Numbered from the stretch's first letter, positions 52,522-62,006 are shown. The stretch is DNA of 64,000 bases from Tenacibaculum dicentrarchi (GCF_900239345.1 NZ_OESZ01000044.1:124001-188000), one strand, 5' to 3'. Notes: generated by a model from the letters alone, not told the origin. Made by a program: numbers and translations.

Positions 52522-54435
52522 TTATTTGATTAATTCGTAAGAACGCTTGATAAAGTTCGTTAAAGCTTCACCATGTAATAAGTTTTGCGATAACTTCGCT
52601 AAATCGAAAGCTTGTGTAATTAAATCTGCTTTTTTGTCTTCATCAGCATTTAAAATTTCAGAAACTAAAGGAGAATTTGTATTTACAACTAAGTTATACA
52701 TTTCAGGTAAATTACCCATTCCCATCATTCCACCTCCACCACCAGAAGCTTGCATTTCTTTCATTCTACGCATAAACTCAGGTACGGTAATTATAAATGG
52801 AGATGAAGAAGAGTCCATAGCTTCTAATTGAACCGTATAAGTTTGTGATGCAATTACACCTTCAATAACAGGTTTTAAAGCCTCTTTTTCTTTATCAGTT
52901 AATTTAGAAATAACCGCTTCATCTTTTTTGATTAAGTTATCAATAAAATCAGAATCTACACGTACAAACTGAACTTTAGTTTCTCCAGCAGTTTCTAATT
53001 TTTGCATTAAATGCGATACAATTGGAGAATCTAAAACAACAACTTCGTATCCTTTAGCCGTAGCTTCTTGAATATAACTGTGTTGTGCTTCTTTATTAGA
53101 TGCGTATAAAACGATGTGATTTCCGTCTTTATCTGTTTGATTATCTTTAGTTTTTTCAACTAATTCATCAAAAGTAAAGTATGTATCTGCAACAGTTGGG
53201 TATAAAGCAAATTTCTTAGCTTTATCCATAAATTTATCTTCCGATAACATTCCGTATTCGATAATTACTTTGATATCATTCCATTTTTGCTCAAAATCAG
53301 CTCTATCTTTTTTGAATAAAGAACTTAATTTATCAGCAACTTTTTTAGTAATGTAACCAGAAATTTTCTTTACAGCTCCGTCTGCTTGTAAACCAGAACG
53401 AGAAACATTTAAAGGAATATCAGGAGAATCGATAACACCTTTTAACATCTGTAAAAAGTCAGGAACAATTCCTTCAACATTATCAGTTACATATACTTGG
53501 TTTTGATACAATTGGATTTTATCCTTTTGCATATCTAAACTCTGTGTTAACTTAGGGAAGAATAAAATTCCTGTTAAGTTAAACGGATAATCAACATTTA
53601 AATGAATGTGAAATAAAGATTCTTCAAACTGCGTAGGATATAACTCTTTGTAAAAGTTCGTGTAATCTTCATCATTTAAATCAGCAGGTGCTTTTGTCCA
53701 AGCTGGGTTTGTGTTGTTGATAATGTTATCAACTTCAATTTGTCTGTGAGGTTCAGTAGTTTCTTTACCATCAGCATCTGTAGTAGTTGCAGGAGTAAAT
53801 TCAGGGTCGTTTATTTTGTTAGTTCCAAATTTAATTGGCACTTGATTAAAACGATTGTATTTGTTTAATAAACCACCAATTTTAGCTTCTTCTAAAAATT
53901 CTAAAGAATCATCAGCAACGTGTAAAATAATTTCTGTCCCTCTGTCAGCTTTATCATGCTCAACTAAAGTAAATTCAGGAGAACCATCACAAGTCCAATG
54001 AGCAGCAGGAGCATCTTTAAAAGATTTAGAAATTAATTCTACTTTATGAGCTACCATAAAAGCAGAATAAAAACCTAAACCAAAGTGTCCGATAACACCA
54101 GTTTCGTTTTTATCGTCTTTGTATTTGTCTAAAAATTCCTCAGCTCCAGAAAACGCAATTTGGTTGATGTATTTTTCAACTTCATCAGCAGTCATTCCTA
54201 AACCTTGATCTTTAATAGTGATGGTTTTAGCATCTTTATCAATACTAATTTCAATTTTAGCATCTCCTAATTCAGTATTTGCCTCACCAATAGAAATTAA
54301 GTGCTTTAATTTAGTAGTTGCATCTGTTCCGTTTGATATTAACTCACGTAAAAAAATTTCGTGATCAGAATACAAGAACTTTTTAATCAGTGGAAATATA
54401 TTTTCTACCGACACATTAATACTTCCTTTGCTCAT
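52522..54435 (-). CDS. htpG: Molecular chaperone HtpG (Hsp90)
   Basis: 637 residues. The GHKL ATPase opens with MSKGSINVSVENIFPLIKKFLYSDHEIFLRELISNGTDATTKLKHL and has IKDQGLGMTADEV and IGHFGLGFYSAFMVAHKVELISKS. The middle domain follows (FNLTGILFFPKLTQSLDM, SGLQADGAVKKISGYITKK), and a C-terminal dimerisation domain ends it. ATP-driven folding of client proteins in the cytosol. It is divergent from fabH. No recognisable heat-shock element is visible upstream. Confidence 0.97.
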   Translation of the reverse strand: MSKGSINVSVENIFPLIKKFLYSDHEIFLRELISNGTDATTKLKHLISIGEANTELGDAKIEISIDKDAKTITIKDQGLGMTADEVEKYINQIAFSGAEEFLDKYKDDKNETGVIGHFGLGFYSAFMVAHKVELISKSFKDAPAAHWTCDGSPEFTLVEHDKADRGTEIILHVADDSLEFLEEAKIGGLLNKYNRFNQVPIKFGTNKINDPEFTPATTTDADGKETTEPHRQIEVDNIINNTNPAWTKAPADLNDEDYTNFYKELYPTQFEESLFHIHLNVDYPFNLTGILFFPKLTQSLDMQKDKIQLYQNQVYVTDNVEGIVPDFLQMLKGVIDSPDIPLNVSRSGLQADGAVKKISGYITKKVADKLSSLFKKDRADFEQKWNDIKVIIEYGMLSEDKFMDKAKKFALYPTVADTYFTFDELVEKTKDNQTDKDGNHIVLYASNKEAQHSYIQEATAKGYEVVVLDSPIVSHLMQKLETAGETKVQFVRVDSDFIDNLIKKDEAVISKLTDKEKEALKPVIEGVIASQTYTVQLEAMDSSSSPFIITVPEFMRRMKEMQASGGGGGMMGMGNLPEMYNLVVNTNSPLVSEILNADEDKKADLITQAFDLAKLSQNLLHGEALTNFIKRSYELIK

Positions 54436-54564
54436 AATTATATATTTTGTTTGATATTATTTTCTGATAAGTAATTAGTCAAAAAAAATACCAAAAGAAG
54501 TTTTAACGATAGTATATGACAAAATGACATTTTTAAGTCAGTTTTATATCCTAATGAAAATGCC

Positions 54565-54572
54565 TATTTTTG
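54565..54572 (+). promoter_or_regulatory. -7 box of fabH
   Basis: TATTTTTG, 41 bp before the ATG at 54614. It lies inside the longer open frame that starts at 54524, supporting the shorter start. Confidence 0.55.
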
Positions 54573-54613
54573 TAGTCTACAAACAAGCAAACAATAGAAA
54601 TCAACCAAAATAT

Positions 54614-55621
54614 ATGTATAGTTCAAAAATAACAGGATTGGGTTATTATGTGCCAGAAAATGTGGTAACAAATAATGATTTAACAGCATTCATGGAAACT
54701 TCAGATGAATGGATTCAGGAGCGAACAGGAATTGAAGAACGTCGTTGGATAGATCCTAAAACAGAGGATACAACTGCTGTTATGGGTTTTAAAGCGTCAA
54801 AAATAGCTATTGAGCGTTCGGGATTACAAAAAGAGGATATCGATTTTATTATTTTTGCAACCTTAAGCCCTGATATGTATTTTCCAGGAGGAGGCGTGCA
54901 GGTGCAAGAAATGTTAGATTTACCAACAATCGGAGCTTTAGATATCCGTAATCAGTGTTCTGGTTTTATTTATTCCATGTCGGTTGCCGATCAGTTTATT
55001 AAAACAGGAATGTATAAAAATATTTTGGTAATTGGTGCCGAAAATCATTCAGGTGGTTTAGACAAATCAACAAGAGGAAGAAATGTTTCTGTAATTTTTG
55101 GTGATGGGGCAGGAGCAGCTGTTTTATCAAGAACTGAAGAGAAAGGTAAAGGGATTTTATCATCTCATTTACATTCAGAAGGTAAACACGCTAAAGAATT
55201 AATGTTAGAAGGACCATCTACAGGTCGATGGGTTCCTGAATTAATTAAAAATAACGATCCAGATGATATTTCTTATTACCCATATATGAATGGGCAGTTT
55301 GTATTTAAGCACGCTGTAACACGTTTTTCGGAAGCGATTATAGAAGGTTTACAAGCAAACGATTTACAGAAAGGAGATATTGATATGTTAATTCCGCATC
55401 AAGCAAATTTACGTATCGCACAGTTTATTCAAAAGAAATTTCAATTGTCTGACGATAAAGTGTATAATAATATCATGAAATACGGAAATACGACGGCGGC
55501 ATCTGTAATTATTGCCTTAACCGAAGCTTGGGAACAAGGGAAAATTAAAGACAATGATTTAGTCGTTTTAGCTGCTTTTGGTAGTGGATTTACTTGGGGT
55601 TCTGTTGTAATTCGTTGGTAG
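54614..55621 (+). CDS. fabH: 3-oxoacyl-ACP synthase III
   Basis: 336 residues from the ATG at 54614 (MYSSKITGLGYYVPENVVTNNDL is the usual start); the frame is open upstream to 54524 but the promoter lies there. The catalytic triad is C115 (RNQCSGFIYSM), H262 (IPHQANLRI) and N292 (KYGNTTAASV). It condenses acetyl-CoA (or a branched primer) with malonyl-ACP to start fatty-acid synthesis. FabH-like paralogues exist in Bacteroidota, so primer specificity is open. A copy of the dispersed repeat begins one base after the stop. Confidence 0.9.
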   Translation: MYSSKITGLGYYVPENVVTNNDLTAFMETSDEWIQERTGIEERRWIDPKTEDTTAVMGFKASKIAIERSGLQKEDIDFIIFATLSPDMYFPGGGVQVQEMLDLPTIGALDIRNQCSGFIYSMSVADQFIKTGMYKNILVIGAENHSGGLDKSTRGRNVSVIFGDGAGAAVLSRTEEKGKGILSSHLHSEGKHAKELMLEGPSTGRWVPELIKNNDPDDISYYPYMNGQFVFKHAVTRFSEAIIEGLQANDLQKGDIDMLIPHQANLRIAQFIQKKFQLSDDKVYNNIMKYGNTTAASVIIALTEAWEQGKIKDNDLVVLAAFGSGFTWGSVVIRW

Positions 55622-55622
55622 T

Positions 55623-55716
55623 TTTTTAGCCCCGATTGAAGCAATTGTTTGAGCTCCTTTTTTTGATTTTTTTCAAAAAAAGAGCGAGTGCGGAAAGCGG
55701 GAAATAGCTCCAAAAA
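55623..55716 (+). repeat. Dispersed ~94-bp structured repeat, copy 3
   Basis: Identical over 94 bases to copy 1 (25918-26011), same orientation, starting directly after the fabH stop codon. It would be in the fabH 3' untranslated region. It is followed by a classic terminator. Confidence 0.85.
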
Positions 55717-55726
55717 AAATATATTA

Positions 55727-55759
55727 AAAAAATCCGAAGAACGTATCTTCGGATTTTTT
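55727..55759. terminator. Terminator between fabH and the TonB-dependent receptor gene
   Basis: AAAAAATCCGAAGA / TCTTCGGATTTTTT, a perfect 14-bp stem with a 5-nt loop and U-tails in both directions. Confidence 0.9.
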
Positions 55760-55778
55760 TTGATGTTTAAATTAAAGG

Positions 55779-58238
55779 CTACATAAAACCACCGCCTTGT
55801 TTTTCATTATTATCTCTACGTCTTCTTTGTTTAGCCTTGTTTTTACCGCCACCAAATCGGTAATTAAAACCTAAATAAGCTGTTCTGCTTTCCCAATTAA
55901 ACTGCCCTGTTTGGGTGTATGGGTCTGTTGCATTAAAACTAAATTTCATGCCTTTAAAAATATCATTTACTTTAAACGAAAGGCTTCCTTTTCCTTTTAA
56001 AATACTGTAGCGAGCGCCTGTGTTAACCATCCACATTGGGTCAACATTAAATTGTAAATTTTTATTCGCACCTCGATACATAGCGAATAATTGAAATTTT
56101 AATTTTTTAGAAGCCGAAAAACTATTGCTTAATCGTGCATTAAAAGCAGTGTTTTCTACTTGTTTTTCAACATTGCTAACAAGCCCTTTTAATGTTTGCG
56201 AATAAAGGTCTAAACTGGCATTGGTACTCCACCATTTTGTAATGCGATAATTACTAGACATTTCAAAACCATATCGGTTATTTCCATCAAAATTCTGATC
56301 TGATTTTAGTTGTTTTGTATTGGTATTATCCGAAGGATCTTTGTATAAAATAGTTGAAATTTCGTCGGTTACTTTTCTGTAAAATGTACCAAAGGTAAGC
56401 GAACCTCCTTTTATTTTACGGGTGTAATTTAACTCAAATGAATTGGTAAACTGCGGTTTTAAATTAGGGTTTCCAACCGATGTAATTAAAGGCGTACTCC
56501 ATTCTCTAATCGGGTTTACTTGGCTAATAGAAGGTCTGTCAACCCTACGGCTATAACTTAATTGATACTGATTTTTTTCTGATGGATTAAAGGTGAAAAA
56601 AGCAGAAGGATAAATGCTGAAAATATTATCAGTATAAGGTTTAGTTTCATTTTTATTGGTAAAACTTCCTTTTACGTCGTATTGTTCAATACGAGCACCT
56701 AATTGCATGGTTAATTTGTTAAATTGGTGTCCGTAGTTAATATAACCAGAAAAAATATCTCGATTATAAGTAAAAGCTGATTTTCCGATAGCCTCTATAA
56801 TAGGTACATCACTAGCGTCAAGCACTAAATTACCATTAGTATCTATTTTATAACCATCTTGATCTGTATTGTTATTATTTTTGGTTTGGTTTGTTCTGTA
56901 TTCTAAACCAAGTTCTAATTTACCATTTTTTGATATTGGCTTTGTATAATCAAGATTAATTAAGGTATTATTTGCCTTGTTTTTAATGGTATTAAAATAA
57001 TTCAAGAATTTATATTCAGGGTCAGTTGCTAGTATAATAGTTTCATCATTTGTCGCATCTTCATCATTTTCTGAATCAGAATAAGTTGCTTCAAATTCTA
57101 AATTATGCCCTTCTTGGCTAAAGTCGATTTTATAATTCATGTTATAACTTGCCGAATTATTGTTGTTATCGGAAGTATTAGGGGCATTTTGAGCAAGTGT
57201 ATTTGCAAGGTCATATACTTTTACCACCCCATCGTTAAAACCATTCGTTCTGTTTTGAGTAGTATAAAATGATAAAGTATTTTTATTATTAATATAAATA
57301 TCAGCACCGAGTTTTACTAAATATGATTCTCTGTCGTTATCAAAAATAAAATTTTGACTAGAAGCTCCTTCTCCTGTTCTTACAATTGAACCATAATTAT
57401 GGCGTTTACCGCCATTGTAGCCTAAATTAGTATAGAAGTTAACTTTACCCGTTTTATAATTCATATTTAATGAAGCATTATAACGGGTGTTTTCTCCTTG
57501 TGTAATTCCGGTATTAATTGCCCCGTTAAAACCAATATTAGCGCCTTTATTTAAAATGATATTGATAATTCCACTCATTCCTTCAGGATTATATTTTGCT
57601 GATGGATTGGTAATTAATTCAATACTTTTAATAGAAGTTGCGGGTATTTGCTGTAATAATTGAGCCGTACTCATATTGGTTGGTTTTCCGTCAACTAAAA
57701 CACGTACATTTGAATTTCCACGAAGGCTTAATGCGCCCGATTGGCTATCGACACTTACTGATTGCACGTTGTTTAATAATTCAGATGCTGTTGCACCTGC
57801 CGATGCCAAATCTTTACCTACGTTAATTACTTTTCTGTCTATTTTTTGAGTTACAGTAGATGTCTCTGCACGTACTATAACTTCATCCAAAGCCGTACTA
57901 TCTTCGGATAAAGAAATTGTACCTAAAGATACTTTTTTGTTTTTATTACTAATCGTAATTGATTTAGATACTGTTTTGTATCCTATAAATTGAATTTCGA
58001 TTGTATTTTTTCCTTCAGATATATTTTTGATACTAAAAGTACCATTATCATTTGTTATACCACCCGTTAAAATTTTATTAGAAGTATTTTTGATTATGAT
58101 ATTTACATAAGGCAATGCTTCTTTTGATACTTCGTCAATTACTTTACCCGAAATAATACCAATTTTTAGAGGTTTTTTATTTTGAGCAAATAAACTAACA
58201 CTAAATACTATAAAAAGGAATAGAAAAAAATTCTTCAT
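55779..58238 (-). CDS. TonB-dependent receptor-type outer-membrane protein
   Basis: 819 residues with a signal peptide (MKNFFLFLFIVFSVSLFAQ). A CarboxypepD_reg-like domain follows (ISGKVIDEVSKEALPYVNIIIKNTSNKILTGGITNDNGTFSIKNI), then a TonB plug (ATASELLNNVQSVSVDSQSGALSLRGNSNVRVLVDGKPTNM ... SIELITNPSAKYNPEGMSGIINIILNKG), then a large barrel of the 'outer membrane beta-barrel protein' type (OMP_b-brl_3). The C-terminus is basic and Gly-rich after the last strand. No SusD-like partner lies next to it. It probably imports a nutrient or peptide across the outer membrane; the ligand is unknown. Confidence 0.88.
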   Translation of the reverse strand: MKNFFLFLFIVFSVSLFAQNKKPLKIGIISGKVIDEVSKEALPYVNIIIKNTSNKILTGGITNDNGTFSIKNISEGKNTIEIQFIGYKTVSKSITISNKNKKVSLGTISLSEDSTALDEVIVRAETSTVTQKIDRKVINVGKDLASAGATASELLNNVQSVSVDSQSGALSLRGNSNVRVLVDGKPTNMSTAQLLQQIPATSIKSIELITNPSAKYNPEGMSGIINIILNKGANIGFNGAINTGITQGENTRYNASLNMNYKTGKVNFYTNLGYNGGKRHNYGSIVRTGEGASSQNFIFDNDRESYLVKLGADIYINNKNTLSFYTTQNRTNGFNDGVVKVYDLANTLAQNAPNTSDNNNNSASYNMNYKIDFSQEGHNLEFEATYSDSENDEDATNDETIILATDPEYKFLNYFNTIKNKANNTLINLDYTKPISKNGKLELGLEYRTNQTKNNNNTDQDGYKIDTNGNLVLDASDVPIIEAIGKSAFTYNRDIFSGYINYGHQFNKLTMQLGARIEQYDVKGSFTNKNETKPYTDNIFSIYPSAFFTFNPSEKNQYQLSYSRRVDRPSISQVNPIREWSTPLITSVGNPNLKPQFTNSFELNYTRKIKGGSLTFGTFYRKVTDEISTILYKDPSDNTNTKQLKSDQNFDGNNRYGFEMSSNYRITKWWSTNASLDLYSQTLKGLVSNVEKQVENTAFNARLSNSFSASKKLKFQLFAMYRGANKNLQFNVDPMWMVNTGARYSILKGKGSLSFKVNDIFKGMKFSFNATDPYTQTGQFNWESRTAYLGFNYRFGGGKNKAKQRRRRDNNEKQGGGFM

Positions 58239-58377
58239 TTTGTTTTTTTGTTGGTTAATTTTCTTTTGTATTTTTAATAATTATATATATAATAAGGTGT
58301 AATACTACTTACAAGACTTATTATTAGTTGTTTTGTTACAAATATTAACTATATTTAATAAATTATTAACATTTGTA

Positions 58378-58737
58378 ATGAAAAAAACATTGGTCATAGG
58401 AGCTTCTTTAAATCCTACAAGATATTCAAATATTGCTATAAAAAGATTGGTTGAAAAACAGGTTGAGGTAATAGCTATCGGTCTAAGAAGTGGTAGTATA
58501 TTAGGTGTAATTATAACCACAAAAAAAACAGCGTTTACTGCTATTGATACCGTTACATTATATTTAAACCCTGAGCGTCAAAAAGCCTATTATGAGTATA
58601 TAATTTCGTTAAAGCCTAGGCGTATAATTTTTAATCCAGGAACAGAAAATAAGGAATTTTACGCTCTTTTATTAGCAAATAAAATTGAATATGAAGTAGC
58701 CTGCACCTTGGTATTATTATCGGCGAATCAATATTAA
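58378..58737 (+). CDS. CoA-binding domain protein (YccU-like)
   Basis: 119 residues from the ATG at 58378; the frame extends upstream but only this start gives MKKTLVIGASLNPTRYSNIAIKRL. The Rossmann-like CoA-binding fold shows VIGASLNPTRYSNIAIKRLVEKQVEVIAIG, FTAIDTVTLYLNPERQKAYYEYIISLKPRRIIFNPGTENKEF and a C-terminal helix. Family members bind CoA or related nucleotides; some are linked to redox or DNA repair, but the role is unclear. It overlaps the convergent rnz stop by 4 bp. Confidence 0.85.
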   Translation: MKKTLVIGASLNPTRYSNIAIKRLVEKQVEVIAIGLRSGSILGVIITTKKTAFTAIDTVTLYLNPERQKAYYEYIISLKPRRIIFNPGTENKEFYALLLANKIEYEVACTLVLLSANQY

Positions 58738-59678
58738 TTATTAATATTGATTGAGTTATTACTTGTGGTATATTGTTTTCCTGCTTCTGCTAGCTCAACA
58801 TTTTCAAAAACAGTTTGTGCTTCTTTTTTAAAAGCCTCAATATTTGAATACCTGCTAGAATAATGCCCGATAATTAATTTTTTTACACTTGCTCGCTTAG
58901 CAATATTTCCAGCTTGTTCGGCAGTAGAATGTTTTGTTTTTTCACACAAATCTTCCCTATCTTTTAAAAAGGTAGCTTCATGATATAATAAATCTACATT
59001 TTTAATAATAGGAACAATATCGGGTTTGTAGGCGGTATCACTACAAAAAGCATAACTTTTTGCTGGTGCTGGAGCAATGGTTAATTCAGTATTAGGAACA
59101 ATTTCGCCTGTAGCGAGTGTAATATCTTTCCCTGCTTTTATATTATGATAATCGGCTCTATTTATTTCGCCATCGTACAATTCAATATTTCCGATGTGTA
59201 ATTTTCGTGGTTTTTCTTTCTCTTTAAATAAAAAACCATTGGTATAAACACGATGATCTAAAGGAATTGTATGTACGGTAACTTTATCGTCTTCAAAAAT
59301 TAATTCACTTTCTGTGGATGTTAATTCATGAAAAAATAATTTGTATTTAGTCCACGATTTGGCTAATTTTAATTGAAGAAGGGTAATTTCTTTAATTCCT
59401 TTAGGTCCGTAAATATGTAAATCTTTTTCACGGTTTAAAATACCAAAAGTAGAAACAAGCCCGATTAATCCAAAAAAATGATCGCCGTGTAAATGAGAAA
59501 TAAAAATATGGTTGATTTTAGAAAAACCAATTTTATATTTCCGCATTTGTCGTTGGGTACCTTCGCCACAATCAATTAAAAAATGACTGTTGTTAATTTC
59601 TAAATATTGAGATGTCGGGTGAGAATTTACTCTCGGAGTTGCTGAATGACAACCTAAAATACTTAACTGAAAACTCAT
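58734..59678 (-). CDS. rnz: Ribonuclease Z
   Basis: 314 residues, metallo-beta-lactamase fold. The N-terminus FQLSILGCHSATPRVNSHPTSQYLEINNSHFLIDCGEGTQRQM is the RNase Z signature. The zinc motif is HLHGDH (H62, H64, D66, H67), with later ligands in AFCSDTAYKPDI and EATFLKD and a final KKLIIGHYSSRY. It cleaves the 3' trailers of pre-tRNAs. It is the last gene of the pyrR-pyrB run; the preceding T9SS-domain gene ends directly before its start. Confidence 0.95.
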   Translation of the reverse strand: MSFQLSILGCHSATPRVNSHPTSQYLEINNSHFLIDCGEGTQRQMRKYKIGFSKINHIFISHLHGDHFFGLIGLVSTFGILNREKDLHIYGPKGIKEITLLQLKLAKSWTKYKLFFHELTSTESELIFEDDKVTVHTIPLDHRVYTNGFLFKEKEKPRKLHIGNIELYDGEINRADYHNIKAGKDITLATGEIVPNTELTIAPAPAKSYAFCSDTAYKPDIVPIIKNVDLLYHEATFLKDREDLCEKTKHSTAEQAGNIAKRASVKKLIIGHYSSRYSNIEAFKKEAQTVFENVELAEAGKQYTTSNNSININN

Positions 59679-59996
59679 TTATTTAATTACAAATCGTTTA
59701 GAAATAACCTCTTTATTACTTTGAATAGCGTAAATATACATCCCTGATTTTAAATCGTTGCGTTCAAAAGGAATTTTATTACGCCCACTTTCTATTTTAA
59801 TTTCTTTATAAAAAACAGTTTTCCCTAGGATATTTTTAACAGATAAAAATACGGTTTGGTTGTTTTTTGAATCGATAAAAATAGTAGTGTTATTCCTAAA
59901 GGGATTTGGAGAAGCAACGAGTTTATCTAACTGTTTTTCTTGCGAAAAACCAGCAACTGTTACCAATAAAAATAAAAAAAGTATTTTTTTAACCAT
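59679..59996 (-). CDS. Short protein consisting of a signal peptide and a T9SS sorting domain
   Basis: 105 residues: a signal peptide (MVKKILFLFLLVTVAGFSQ) followed almost directly by a type A T9SS C-terminal sorting domain (LVASPNPFRNNTTIFIDSKNNQTVFLSVKNILGKTVFYKEIKIESGRNKIPFERNDLKSGMYIYAIQSNKEVISKRFVIK). It has no cargo domain. Full-length cargo proteins carry such a domain only at their end. Possible roles are a sorting-domain decoy, an adaptor, or a remnant of a shrunken cargo gene. Lies in the pyrR-pyrB-rnz operon, immediately before rnz. Confidence 0.8.
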   Translation of the reverse strand: MVKKILFLFLLVTVAGFSQEKQLDKLVASPNPFRNNTTIFIDSKNNQTVFLSVKNILGKTVFYKEIKIESGRNKIPFERNDLKSGMYIYAIQSNKEVISKRFVIK

Positions 59997-60031
59997 ATAT
60001 CTTAATTTTAGGAATTAATGATTATAACTAT

Positions 60032-60364
60032 TTAAAAGCCTAATTCACGCTGTATATTTTCCATTAATAATATATCTTGTGCCTCCTCTAAAGTTGGAAC
60101 AATGTTAAATGTTTCTGGAAAATCATCAATATTTATATCTTTAACTATAATTACAAAAGATGTGCCACTTTCTTGATGTTTATCAGCATATTCCAAAAAT
60201 AGTGAAATATTTTCTTTTGAACTGGTAAAATCACCTAAAACTTCAATAATAATATGATTGTTAATGTACTTAAGGTGTTCTTTTTCAAAGTTTAAGAAAA
60301 AATCTTGAAAACTTTTTTCATCAGAAGTAATTAAAATATAATTATTTTTTTCTTTAGTTTTCAT
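60032..60364 (-). CDS. STAS-like small protein
   Basis: 110 residues with no signal peptide. The pattern NYILITSDEKSFQDFFLNFEKEHLKYINNHIIIEVLGDFTSSKENISLFLEYADKHQESGTSFVIIVKDINIDDFPETFNIVPTLEEAQDILLMENIQRELGF alternates strands and helices as in STAS/anti-sigma-antagonist-like folds. The family call is by pattern only. The context between pyrB and rnz recurs in Flavobacteriia from memory. It lies 8 bp downstream of pyrB and is cotranscribed with it. Confidence 0.65.
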   Translation of the reverse strand: MKTKEKNNYILITSDEKSFQDFFLNFEKEHLKYINNHIIIEVLGDFTSSKENISLFLEYADKHQESGTSFVIIVKDINIDDFPETFNIVPTLEEAQDILLMENIQRELGF

Positions 60365-60372
60365 AGTAATAA

Positions 60373-61305
60373 TTATCTTTTTATTTGCTGAGCTAGTAAA
60401 TAAATAACCGCCATACGTACGGCAACACCATTTTCTACCTGATTTAAAATAATAGCTTGTTTGCTGTCGGCAACATCACTTGTTAGTTCAACACCACGGT
60501 TTATTGGTCCTGGGTGCATAATAACGATGTCTTTATTCAGGTCGTCTAAAATTTCTCTGTTAATACCAAAAAGCTGTGTATATTCTCTGGTTGAAGGGAA
60601 ATATTTAATGTCCATTCGTTCGTGTTGTACACGTAAAACATTGGCAACATCACACCATTCTAGGGCTTTCTTTAGGTCAGTTTCTACTTGAACACCTAAG
60701 CTACCAATATATCGAGGGATTAAAGTTGTTGGTCCACAAACTTTAACTTCAGCACCTTGTAATTGCAAAGCGAAAATATTAGAAAGTGCTACACGTGAGT
60801 GTAAAACATCACCAACAATAACAATTTTTTTACCTTTTAAATTACTGTTTAAAGCTTCTCGCATAGAAAAACTATCTAATAATGCCTGTGTAGGATGTTC
60901 ATGAGTTCCATCACCAGCATTAATAATTTTAGCATCTACATGTCTTGATAAAAAAATACCAGCTCCAACACTTGCATGACGCATTACAACAATATCAACC
61001 TTCATGGCTAAAATATTGTTTACCGTGTCAATTAATGTTTCTCCTTTTTTTACTGATGATTGTCCTGCTGAAAAATTAATTACATCAGCAGATAAACGTT
61101 TTTCAGCTAATTCGAATGATAATTTTGTACGAGTACTATTTTCAAAAAACAGATTAGCAATGGTAATATCTCGTAAAGAAGGAACTTTTTTAATGGGTCT
61201 GTTGATAACTTCTTTAAAATGAGAAGCAGTTTCAAAAATAAGCTCTAAATCAGTTTTGTTAAGGTATTTGATACCTAATAAATTTTCAACACTTAACTGC
61301 TTCAT
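60373..61305 (-). CDS. pyrB: Aspartate carbamoyltransferase catalytic subunit
   Basis: 310 residues. The carbamoyl-phosphate site FFENSTRTKLSFELAEKRL, then HEHPTQALLDSFSM and MHPGPINRGVELTSDVAD, mark the enzyme that makes carbamoyl-aspartate in pyrimidine synthesis. The regulatory subunit gene (pyrI) is not adjacent. It is second in the pyrR operon, 12 bp after pyrR. Confidence 0.95.
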   Translation of the reverse strand: MKQLSVENLLGIKYLNKTDLELIFETASHFKEVINRPIKKVPSLRDITIANLFFENSTRTKLSFELAEKRLSADVINFSAGQSSVKKGETLIDTVNNILAMKVDIVVMRHASVGAGIFLSRHVDAKIINAGDGTHEHPTQALLDSFSMREALNSNLKGKKIVIVGDVLHSRVALSNIFALQLQGAEVKVCGPTTLIPRYIGSLGVQVETDLKKALEWCDVANVLRVQHERMDIKYFPSTREYTQLFGINREILDDLNKDIVIMHPGPINRGVELTSDVADSKQAIILNQVENGVAVRMAVIYLLAQQIKR

Positions 61306-61317
61306 CGTCGTTTTGTT

Positions 61318-61881
61318 TTATAATTGCGAGTCTACCTTGGTAGGCTTAGTTTCTAAGTAAATGGTGTCTTTTTCATGAGTTTCTTGCCAGTTAACCACCA
61401 CTTTTTCTTCATTAATGGCATCTACTTGTCGTCCTCTATAATTAGGTTGAATTGGTAAATGACGGCTAAAACGGCGGTCAATAAGTACCAATAACTCAAT
61501 GTTTTCTGGTCGCCCGTACGATTGAATTGCTGTTAAAGCACTTCGTACACTTCTTCCTGAATAAAGCACATCATCAATAATAACCACTTTTTTATTTTCG
61601 ATTAAAAAGTCAATTTCTGTTGATGTAGCTTCTAAAGGAGCATCTCTTCGTCGAAAATCATCTCGATAAAAAGTAATGTCTAAAAGCCCTAATTGTAAGT
61701 TTTTAATTTGATAATCATCCGTTAACAATTTTGCTAATCGTTTTGCCAAATAACTTCCTCTTGGTTGTAATCCTATTAAAACGGTATTAGAAAAATCGTT
61801 GTGATTTTCGATTAACTCACAGGCTAATCGATGCAGAATGATTTCAATTTCTTTTGAAGTAAGTAGTGTTTTCCTGCTCAT
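61318..61881 (-). CDS. pyrR: Bifunctional pyrimidine regulator/uracil phosphoribosyltransferase PyrR
   Basis: 187 residues of the PyrR family: IEIILHRLACELIENHNDFSNTVLIGLQPRGSYLAKRLAKLL, then the PRPP motif VVIIDDVLYSGRSVRSALTAI and the family signature LIDRRFSRHLPIQPNYRGRQVD. In Firmicutes it binds pyr mRNA and controls attenuation, besides making UMP from uracil. The 12-bp gap to pyrB has no attenuator, so any RNA control would be elsewhere. Starts the operon with a full consensus promoter. Confidence 0.93.
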   Translation of the reverse strand: MSRKTLLTSKEIEIILHRLACELIENHNDFSNTVLIGLQPRGSYLAKRLAKLLTDDYQIKNLQLGLLDITFYRDDFRRRDAPLEATSTEIDFLIENKKVVIIDDVLYSGRSVRSALTAIQSYGRPENIELLVLIDRRFSRHLPIQPNYRGRQVDAINEEKVVVNWQETHEKDTIYLETKPTKVDSQL

Positions 61882-61915
61882 GATTTGCTACCAAATTGGC
61901 TTGATAGTTGAGCGT

Positions 61916-61945
61916 CAAAAATAAAGTAAAAAATTAAGTGAACAA
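61916..61945 (-). promoter_or_regulatory. Promoter of the pyrR-pyrB operon
   Basis: On the minus strand TTG (61943-61945), 19-bp spacer, TATTTTTG (61916-61923). A full match to the consensus, about 34 bp before the pyrR start. Confidence 0.72.
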
Positions 61946-62006
61946 AATTAAAGTTAAGCAAAATTAAACTTAAACAAACATAAAATTATATGAATAAAAT
62001 TATCTT

